Under the pieces are notes generated by a model that saw only the letters and a list, made by a program, of their open reading frames with translations, made no database searches and was not told the origin of the DNA. Shown in pieces: positions 54,382-64,000 of a stretch of 64,000 nucleotides of DNA (its first letter is position 1; each line of letters starts with the position of its first letter). The DNA lies in assembly GCF_040436345.1 (NCBI RefSeq), contig NC_133233.1:13908735-13972734 (forward strand), read 5' to 3'. Source of the stretch: Pagrus major. Taxonomy: Eukaryota > Chordata > Actinopteri > Spariformes > Sparidae. A program made the position numbers and the translations under genes.

Positions 54382-57300
54382 CAGGCAGGCAGACAGGAAA
54401 TATCAAATCTGATTTATAGATTTATCTACTCAGCCAGCACCCTACCATGCTCCTGTATATCAGCAGCTTGAGTGATGGATAGAATATGTAAGCATTCTTG
54501 TTCCTGTGTGCACGATCTGAGTATGAATGGGCCAGTGAGTGTGTGTACGTGTGTGCTTGCATGTGCCCATGCCCATGTATGTTTTTGTTGTGTGGGGAAT
54601 GCACAATTATAAGCTACATCCATTCAAACATTCACATACAACCACGTGCATAGTGCAGCAGAGGTCTTCCTTGCTTTTTTTTACTAAGGAGGCAGAAACG
54701 TCTGCTATCGATTGACTGTGAGAGCAGAGCAGAGGCGAATGCTCTTTGGCAATCTTTGAAGGACACAGTGCAAAGTGCTGCCCTAAAAGCTCAGTGTGGG
54801 GTCTGGTTCTTTGGCTGGATGTGAAGCTGAAGTATTCTGTACATCCAGGTGTGGAGTCAAGTCCTTACATATAATTCCTTGCGGTCAGCAGTATAGGCAG
54901 TCGGCTTTGCAGGCAGATGGCTCTGGTCAGTTAGCAAAAATGCTTTATGTTGTATTTTTTTTCACTTGTTGGTTTATTTTTAGAATAGGTTCACATGTTT
55001 TTCTTTATTATGTGACATTGAACAAACGCCTTCATTGTGAAAGAAAAATTGAGACTGAGTTCTCAAGTCTGTTTTGTTGTGCTTCAGTAGCTTTATTGTT
55101 GAATCAGTTTTCAGATCAAATTTTAGTTAAAATGTGAACATTTTGTTGGCTTTGCAAATGCATAAGAACGTGGGATTAAACTGAACCTAACATTATTTGG
55201 AAGATTAAGTAAACTCAAAGAGTCAATTACATAAAGGTGAATAAAGATGGACAACTCAATGTAAAAGACTGGAAAAGTTGTTCCTGGTAGAGAGGAACAC
55301 AGGACAAGGGCAGTGGAAGTGTTGTGTTTAGTCAGCAGAGTGTGTGAGCCAGCTAATGGGCAGACAGGCCACATACTCTCCCTGAATAGGATCCAAAACC
55401 ATTAGCAACTCGTCCACTTCAAAGGGTGATAATGGGTGGTCCTGTGAAACCACCCTAATGTACAGTGTGTGCATGTGTGTGTGTCTTATCTACCTCTGTG
55501 CATGCTTATTGCGGGCTTGTTTGTGCACGTGAGGTTCAGAACGTAAATCCCCTGAGTTGTGTTTAGTTCCATCACCTGTTAATCCAGTGTGATCGGATTT
55601 CTGCAAAACTTATAACAATCTTATGAGCCTCAGCTGTATTTGGTGTTTTGTGCCAGTTAGCAAATGTAAGCATGCTGGACTGTTATGGCATCTGCACACA
55701 TTAAGTGTTTCAGCTGCATTTTTCAATTCTCGGTCCAAAGCACCTTTGAAAGAACAGAATCAATCCAGCTGTCTTCACAGGCCATGTCACAGCTCAACGC
55801 AACCCCAAGTGTATTTTTATGCTTGAAGTTTGTCTTTGTGCATCACTACAATTGGGCTTTGAGCATTCCCAAAACACTGTTGATCTACACGCAACACTGT
55901 CTGAACATGTCATCTGTCCACACAGATTTAGAAATGAAGCTGCTGCTGCTGCTGCTAATGTGCTGCTTATGCTACGCCTTCTATATAGACATGGTGTTAG
56001 TCTTTATAGTAAGAATACAATGATGTTAGAGACCTTTCACTTTTGCACTTGTGCATTATGTAAGCATTTTATGTAAAGTGCAGAACATTTGTCTAATCTC
56101 AGCCTATTGGATGTGCAGTATGTTTATTTGCATTGTCAGCAAGGTGGTAGCTCTTTTTATTCTATTCTTATATTAATTCCATGCTCCTGAATAAGCAGTT
56201 CAGTAGGCTAAAACAGTGTTTAGCAATGCTGGCTCATTGTGCAACTTGGTCTGTGTCATCTTTTTGTTGTAACTGCCAGATTTCTTAAATGCCATGTAAC
56301 CACTTCATCACAAAGGGTCACTGTCCATTGTGCCCTGTAAAGCTTGCATTGAACCCAATGGTCTCAATGCTCAAGCGGCATTTGCTGGATCACAAAAACA
56401 AGCAAATCTGCCCATACAGTATCTTCACCCTGCCCCATGTCTTTATTCTTCATTCCTTTGTACCCATCTTGCTTCTTTTAAAGCTTTCAACTGTCTTGTT
56501 TGCTATTTGACAGCCTCGTGAAAGAGCTGAAATCATTAGTCAGACTGTCTGTAATCAATTTTTCATATAGCCAATTGCACGGTGTGTGACCAACAGCAGC
56601 CTATCCACAAGAACTTATCTAAGAGCACCAACATATGAAACAGGGTTCTCTGTGCATCTTCCAGCAATATGCAGCTAAATCAGCACCAGCATGTGCTCTG
56701 CTGTGGCTACATTCAGCATTTTAGAGTCTCAGTCTACTTACACTTATCTAATGTTTTTATCTAGACTGACTTATAAGTACAACACCGTAATCACAGCAAG
56801 ACTACAGTGGGCATTAGAATAGTTCTGAAGTGCACTTCCCCTTTCCAGCAACAGCTCTCATGGTGCTCTTGAGCAAGGCACTTAACCCCCAAGTTCTTCA
56901 ATAGATCCATTCAGTGGCCACCAGACTGACTGTACTGACCAGCTGTCAAATGTATGTGTGTTACACTCTGTATCACTGCAACTGCTTCTCCAGATTGTTA
57001 ATGCAGATGTGTTCAGCCACCATGCATGGAGCATTAGAGCATTACACTAAAATACAGCCCATTTTCAATTTGTGTTTTAAGATGTTTTTGTTACACAACC
57101 GAGCAACTGTTTAATTACGCTACTTGTTTTGGCCCTTCACTATATTGTATATATTGTATATACTAATTCCTCAACCGCATAGGTGCTTTGGCATAAATCG
57201 CACAAAGACACATGAGCCAAATGAATGCATGATGTCCAAACTGCTAACTGTTTAGAAATGGCCCACAAACCAAATGAATCGGCAAACAGTGTAACACATC

Positions 57301-59126
57301 ACATATATATACATATTAAAAAAAGGGTAAAGTAATATTTTTCTCTGGCTTTGATAGTCTTCACTGTTGAGTAAAAAATGCTCAGGAAAATATCATCCCA
57401 CTCTTTCATTGACAACCAGTTATTTGTACTATTTTAATGGGCTATCTTGTAATTCTGCATGCAAGCTTTATCTACATTTTTTGGAACATATTTATTTTGA
57501 AAAGATTTTGTCTTACCATGGACCATAAGTGATGTCAATTAGAGCTAGAAGGCAAGTGTATTCAAGAAATAAATGTTGTTGTTAAAATCACCATACTTAT
57601 CAATCAATTTGCGGAAATGTTTAATTGTCGGCTCACAAATTTTTGCTGTTGTTTCAGATATTCTAAAAACAGTGATTACATGTGCCGTCTGACAGTTTCC
57701 AGTCATCATGAACTTTAGGTTTTGATGTACAAGCACAATTTATTGCTAACACTTTTGCAGTGAGGTTTTTATTTTTGTTTTTCCATTGTGCTGTAGATAA
57801 TTTTACTCAGGGAAAGGACTTGAGTACTTATCCCACCACTGAGCCAGTAGAATTATCGCTGAACTGTCTGTGAGAAACATTCCACTGATAAGAGTCTGCT
57901 TTGTTTGGGGCCAAAGTGGGAATTGCTGTACTTGATTCACCACCAAAACATGTTTTAAACATAAAGTATGCTACTAAAGAACAGATCACAGGAGCTACAT
58001 AATGCAACAAAAATGCTTGTGATTGTGGTGCACTTGACAAAGACTTATTCAGAGAATACCCAAGAGGGGACATCTGAATGTGTACTGTACAGCAGTGATA
58101 AATGAAATACAGCCGACAGTGTGCCAACACTACAGTATTTACAGTATATGAGTGTTTGTGGGAATGACAACTTGTCTTCTTTCCTTCTTGTCATCCTCCA
58201 GGTATTAAAAAACAAGAAAGCAATTAATTAAATGCAGAACCAACATCTGATTAATCAACCAAGTTAAATGTACTTTCATAATCTCTGGATTTGTGGGATA
58301 ACTTATACTGTATGGTTTTTAGATGGGAACTGATTAGTCAACATCGAGGGGTTTTCCATTGGCACTTTTGGCTGTGCTGAGTCAAACCATGCTATGTTAA
58401 CTTGTGTCTCCATTTCTAGTTTAAGTGCACTGAGTATTGCTGAACCTCTAGATGGACCATCTCTAAAGACGGGTCTTACAAGCGGTTTGAAGTGATGTCA
58501 GATGAGCTTTGTCATCATTCATGGAGGAATAGTAGCTTCATCTTTCTCTTCAATATCCATTTCATGAACCAGTCTGTTTCTCAAGCAAAAATCAGGAGAT
58601 GCCAAGCAAAATTACAATAACAACCTCAGAAAGATCCATGATGATAAACAGCACTTAGGAGGGCACTTTTAAACATCATTGACTCAGGACAAGCGCATCA
58701 TCAGTTAAAGACACACCTTCAAGTGGGTAGCCCTGTTGTGATGGAGATGCAAATCCCCACCATGCCAGGCTGACACGCAGAGTCAAATGGAGTCAAGCCA
58801 AGCCAGCACTTGTGTATGGAAAAGGGCTAATGATAGTATCATGCGAGGGGAACTTGATGAAGGTCATATGTCAAAGTTTAATAGGCATTGGAAGGCACTT
58901 TAATTCAACAGTGTGTTTCGGGAAAGTGCCTTCTTCAGTTGTTTTTGCACGTTTGGTCTTTTTGTACTTGAACTGCTGGTGAAATAGACAAAACAAAGCA
59001 TTAATAGGTACACTAAATGTCGGACCAAATGTCATGCCTAAGCTCCTGAGTTAATGTTGGTCACAAATAAATCACAAAAAAAAATCACATGACCTCAATA
59101 TGCGACAGTGGTAAAATAGATTAAGT

Positions 59127-59383
59127 CCCAGGGCATACTTGGCTCTGAACAAAGCGTATTTGAGGAGTAGAAAAAAAAAATAGAAGCTGTAGTTGTCCCA
59201 AGCCCTTCAGCTGGAACTGCATGTACCCACTGGCCAAGATTGATTCTTCTCTCCAGTGTCTCCTCAACTCATCTGCACTACTTTCTCAAGAAAGAAATTA
59301 TACCAAGGAGTGTGGAAAGCACATGCTTATTTCAAAGAAAGCTACAGAGTAGAATCCTGAGGGTATTTTTGTTTGTGAGAGAT
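59127..59383 (+). repeat. Left arm of a large inverted duplication
   Basis: About 257 bp whose reverse complement recurs at 60866-61124 with roughly 85-90% identity by eye. Shared blocks include GGGCATACTTGGCT, TGTACCCACTGGCCAAGA, TGATTCTTCTCTCCAGTGTC and GAGTAGAATCCTGAGGG. No known family comes to mind. It could be the long terminal inverted repeat of a non-autonomous element or one of two opposed copies of a dispersed repeat. Confidence 0.75.
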
Positions 59384-60865
59384 ATGACGCAATAATATTA
59401 AATGCTTTTCTTGACTTCAATATTTTCAATATTGACTATTTTAGTGTTCTCCAAAGTAGTGACCTTTGAGGCCTTAATTGAAAGACACATTCTACTAGCT
59501 ACCACATGAAGATTTCTTTTTTGTTGTTTTTTTGTTTTGTTATAGTGGGAATACAGCTTGTTTAAAACAACATTAGCTTAAAAAAAGAATCAATATATGC
59601 TGCAGTATCTGAGGTCACTGTTTTTCCCAACAGTATTACTTTGGAATAGAACATTGTTTAAGGGCCCCATATTAACAAGGCTTGAAATTAAATCTTCTGT
59701 TTTGCATAGTTGTATGTGCCTCGATCCAGTTGTTTGTGTTTCACTGTTGAATGCATAACATGCTGTGCATTGTGTGCAGAATGTTATATGCATATATGGT
59801 GGAGTGAAAAAAATGCATTCAAACAACCATGTGTTTGTAATTGTTTTGCTGAATTGCTGAAATGTGATAACTATTTAAACTGTGTGTTCTAAGTGCAAAT
59901 GGTTCCTTTACCTTAGAATTCACCTGAGGATGCATTTTCAACATTCTCTATGGACACAACAAAGGCATTTATCTGAAAACAAGGTATACTATTACTTTTT
60001 GGAAGTTGTTACTATCCAACAGTAACATATACCTCCACATTTTAGCAAGTGAGAGGAAATGTATTTATGTCAAGGCAGGTTTGCATTGTGATGGCCCTTA
60101 CTGTATTCCCTCTGGTGGTGTGACGGTAAGCTATGCTCTAATAAGGCTCTAAGCTGGTTACAATTTGCCTTGCATCAGAGGCTGGAAAAGAAGTAGTAAT
60201 TTTGCTACACTTAAGCTGGAATCAGTGACAGGCTTGTCAAGCTCTGTCAAGCATTTGTAATCATCATCTGAAGAGATTCAGCCAGTATTATTATTAAAAA
60301 CAGTACAGTCCTGATATCTAGATAAATCCTACTAAATTTACAATGAGGATATTGTAGGTTTGTGATTACAGCAGTCAAACCGTGTCATTTTAAGAACATA
60401 GACACTGTCATTAATGTTTCCAGGAAATGACTATGGCTGTTGGTATGTAGTTTATAGTAATATATTGTATTAAAGTAAGAAGAAACATGTGTTTGTTGTT
60501 TTAATGGTTCTTCTATCTGAAGTTACGACAACATCCGCCCATTATTATCTTATTATCACAGAGCTGCAATGTGAAGTGCTACAAAACAACCTGCTTAGAG
60601 TCAAATATGAGTTAAAACAAAAATGACTCATGCCAACTAGGTTGCAAAACACATGCATAGATTGTCTCTGTTCAACCTGTTTGAATGACTACCCACCATT
60701 TCAAGTGCAGCATAACAGCTGTAGGTCTGCCTCTCGACAAAAGAGTACTCCTCTTGACAACCCTGAAAGAATGGCCTGCTAGACAAATGCACTAAAATCC
60801 AAGTACCTCTACAGCGTCAAAAATGAAATCCTTTCACCTCCTTCTCAAATCAAGGTAAAAATAAA
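59384..60865. other. Spacer between the inverted arms
   Basis: 1482 bp, AT-rich, with no gene. The longest open frames are about 60-80 codons (59590-59826 and 59710-59892) and match nothing. If the arms are transposon ends, this would be the body of a non-coding derivative. Confidence 0.45.
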
Positions 60866-61124
60866 ATCTCTCACAAACAAAAATACCCTCAGGATTCTAC
60901 TCTGTAGCATTCTTTGAAAGAAGCATGGGCAATCCACACTCTTTGGTATCATTTCTTTATTGAGAAAGTAGTGCAGATGAGTAGAGGAGACACTGGAGAG
61001 AAGAATCAGTCTTGGCCAGTGGGTACATGTGGTTCCAGCGGTAAGGATCGTAACAACTACACCTTCTAATTTCTTTTTCTACTGTTCAAAGTAAGTTTTG
61101 TCCATAGCCAAGTATGCCCAGGGC
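60866..61124 (-). repeat. Right arm of the large inverted duplication
   Basis: The inverted partner of 59127-59383. The match begins at ATCTCTCACAAAC on the inner side and fades beyond GCCCAGGG on the outer side. A few substitutions and short gaps separate the arms, so they are not a recent duplication. Confidence 0.75.
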
Positions 61125-64000
61125 CTTCTCCCCACCCCTGTGAGAGCTGTGAATGAGATTTTATATGGCTGTAAATATTGATGCCTTGAGAACGGCACAG
61201 GATAGCAAAACAGCTGCAACCTGCTATACTGGAGGAATGATCAAGGATGTTTGAAGTCCTGCAGAGCTTTCACCATGTGATGAGAATTTCTTTGTTATAT
61301 GCAGAATGTAGTGTGTGTGGTGGGTTTGTGAAAGTGAGAGTGTGTCTGTGTGTGACGTGCTTTTGTGGTGTATAAACTCGTAGAAAGTAACTTCTTCCAG
61401 ACTCCCATTAATAACAAACAGGTGGCTGCAGGTAGCACACTTGTGTTTGTTAAATAATGTACCAAGTCGGCTAATTATGAATAATATATCAATAGCAACC
61501 CCGTTGTTCGCCTCACTTTCCTTCACCTTACAATGATTAAAATGCCCTCCGCCGATCACTCCTCCCTTTCACTTAACCCTTTCAGTATGTCTTTTTCTGA
61601 CATTCCCTTCTTCTCTTTTGCTCTAACACCACAGTTCCTCTCTAGCTACATAATAAGCAGTGTATTCATAATCTTCATCTGAGAAAGTATCAAAAGCTTT
61701 ATAATTAAAGTTTTGATATAAGATTTTGTAAGCATCATTACCGTTATCATTGCAATCATCATTTTATTAACTGCCCTTGTCACTGAGCAAAAAACCTTCA
61801 CATCCCTCAGAGCTGCTTTGACTGTTTCTTCTTTAAATCCTCTTCAAACTTTTCTTTTGTGAAAGCAACCCACTCACCGCTGCTCAATGCGGTCTCTCTC
61901 CTCTGTACCCTCACCACATGCAACTCTTTTTTCTTTTCTCTAATTTCTCCTTGATTCCTCTGCTCTGTTATTCTTCTTTTAACCTCCTCTTCTTTTCTTT
62001 GTCAACTGCCACGGTGAGAAGAACAAAACACACATAAAAACATTCACTTGTGATCTCTTGCATTTGCATGCAGGCACATACAAACCCCACCCCCACCTCT
62101 CCCACACATACACACATACACACACACACACACTCTCTCACACAGACAGACATACACACATACATACGCACACAAAACATGTGCAGGCAGACCAGCTTCA
62201 GTTTTAGCATGTGGTAACAAGGGACTACAGGAGTGGAGCTGAAAACAAGGTGAATGAAAGAATATCAGGAAGATCTTCAGCTGAAGTAGAGACAGTTCTG
62301 AAAACCTCCTGGAAAATGAGTGACAGCTCTCACACATACACACACATTCAGGACATAGACCTCAAACGTTTTATTTTTGCACTTCCAAGCCCCCTTACAT
62401 ACATTATTTATTGTGCAAGTTTTAATAGTTAACAATATTTCATAACAAATATGACATTCTATAGATAAAGAAAGATTGAAAAAGCTGACAACAATATGGG
62501 TTAAAGTGGAAAAAGAGTGAGACTGAGAGACAGATTGAGAGCACGAAAAAGAGAGACTGACATACAATGAAAGGAGAAATGGTTGCAGAGAGACGGAAAA
62601 GATGGTCGCAGAAACAGGGAGGCAGCCTAGGAAAAGACAAGGAGAAAGTATTTTAGTGAAGAATGTGGCTACCTGGATCCCAAAAGGAGTAAAATATATT
62701 GTCTTTCTCTCTGTGTTTTCACTGTTATGTCCCATTGGACTCCCAAACTTACTTCAAGGGCTGTAATAGGTTGAAGATATAGTTCACTAGACTGTCGTTT
62801 CTTTTCATTGAAAAATATTTGCATTTTTTAAAGGGCCACATTTTAGACAGATTTAATGTCCCTATGCACCCAGCAGTTGTTTCCTAATGCAAAAAGAAGC
62901 TGACTACCATAAACAAGGTCTCTTGTGCTGTGCACAGATAAGACATCTCTCAGAAATAGAAGTGATGAGAAAAATATTGAAACAACAGAAATTTCATCTT
63001 GATTATTGTGTCATTGGTTTGTTTAATCTGATCTTCACTTGTTATTTAAACACAGTGTGTGACAAACCTTTGAATGTTTAAAAGAAACAAAGTCCAATTA
63101 TTCCAGTAAGGACTGAAATTGTTAGGCTTGATGGATAGGGTAACCCACCTTCACATTGCGATACTATTATGTTCACATTAGTGTTTTGTATCGATAACTG
63201 TTAATACTAAACCTACAAAACAGAAATAGTAGATGGAACACACTCTTTTACCCATCCCTTCACCAAACTGAAAAAGAAATCTCATACTTCACCTTGCCTC
63301 TTGTTGGAAGAAATATTGGCCCACATTACATCAGTTTTGTTTTGAGGAAAGATACTAAAGGAGACTCAGATGTCACGAATAAAGCTTCTATACATTCAAC
63401 AACGCAGCATGTACTGTGTTTGAAGCCCCCAGCTATTAATCATTCCCTTTCCTTCCTTCTCTGCAGGCTTTCTAACGAGCTAGTGCTAAAAGTGCTTGTT
63501 CTTGTTTGTGTGTGTTTTATTGAGATTTCTGGAATTCATGTGTTTATCTGTCTACATCTTTCCACATCAGTTTGTCTTCCTATTTGTGTACATGTGTATA
63601 TGTGTGGTTTTTGTCATGCGATTGTGCACTTATTTGCATTTAGGCATTGCGTGTTGGCATTTTGGGTTGTATTCTCATCTTATTGCTTGTTAGAACAAAT
63701 TGAGGGTGTGATGCTGTCAAGCGTGGACACAATTTTCAGCGGTGTAATCAAGAGTAGATCGATTTTATTCAAATAAAGCCAGAGGTTGCTGTGAGCCAAA
63801 TTCACGCCTGAAGGGCTTCAAAATAATGAAGCAGAGCACATGAGCAGAGAGGGAGAGGTGTGTTGTGGTTTTGTGTGTTTTGGGAACTGAAGTCTGACTG
63901 TAGCTTCCTTAGAACAAAAGATCAAGGGGACAAACTCTGTAGTGCCTCAAGTGGTGATATCTGCTTACTGAGTGATCCGCTACAACAAAACAGAAGTCAT
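61125..64000. other. Gene-free non-coding DNA to the window end
   Basis: CA-rich at about 62090-62175, pyrimidine-rich at 61560-62000 and purine-rich at 62465-62640. These skewed stretches create long but spurious open frames (for example 62277-62735 on the minus strand and 63294-63776 on the plus strand). No exon flanked by credible splice sites was found. Confidence 0.45.

Larger units (their letters stand above)
52976..59126. other. Non-coding DNA, probably intronic
   Basis: No exon, RNA gene or complete transposon recognised. Landmarks are a candidate conserved block (53820-54130), a compound CA tract (54269-54379), small GT patches near 54540 and 55465, and GCT repeats at about 55937-55955. 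Confidence 0.45.

Noticed and set aside
62277..62735. 152-codon minus-strand frame
   Set aside because: Ser/Phe/Leu-rich translation of a purine-rich stretch, with no family resemblance.
63294..63776. 160-codon open frame near the window end
   Set aside because: It is hydrophobic because of GT/TTT-rich DNA. No conserved motif or splice sites are visible.

Overview
The window looks like chromosomal DNA from a ray-finned, probably acanthomorph (perch-like), fish. It is AT-leaning, almost gene-free and rich in CA/GT microsatellites. It carries several short interspersed repeats that I recognise from memory as common in acanthomorph genomes. No bacterial, organellar or viral gene arrangement is visible.

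Layout. Positions 1-36.1 kb are intergenic or regulatory DNA holding repeats: a fold-back element at 9.1-9.4 kb, a 0.5 kb MITE-like element at 10.5-11.0 kb, a near-perfect 34-bp hairpin at 12.05 kb, a LINE 3' remnant at 12.3 kb, a 130-bp (AC)65 tract at 19.0 kb, a 414-bp element with perfect 30-bp terminal inverted repeats at 21.7 kb, a palindrome-rich element at 24.3 kb, and two related inverted-repeat elements at 26.9 and 29.2 kb. A GA-rich, CpG-containing leader at about 35.9-36.36 kb precedes the only host coding exon I can support. This is a 103-bp first exon (36363-36465, + strand) that encodes a signal peptide and ends at a consensus splice donor. No following exon is evident, so the rest of the window (more than 27 kb) is probably the first intron of that secreted or membrane-protein gene. 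I could not identify the gene.

Inside that presumed intron lies the best-defined feature: a 3.5 kb piggyBac-family transposon (48982-52503) with an intact transposase gene. The long reading frame has no usable start codon of its own. A minimal upstream exon ends exactly at an ATG (49252-49254) followed by GTAAGT. A 601-bp intron then joins it in frame to the main exon, predicting a 628-residue protein with the full DDD/D catalytic set and a C-terminal cysteine-rich domain. Two CCAATCAGG boxes lie upstream and an AATAAA signal downstream. The element sits at a TTAA inside an older fish interspersed repeat, whose two halves flank it.

The last 12 kb contain no recognisable gene. They hold a pair of about 258-bp inverted copies of one sequence (59127-59383 and 60866-61124) separated by 1.48 kb. 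Several stretches look like candidate conserved non-coding enhancers by composition only. All repeat-family recognition here is from memory, without a database search.
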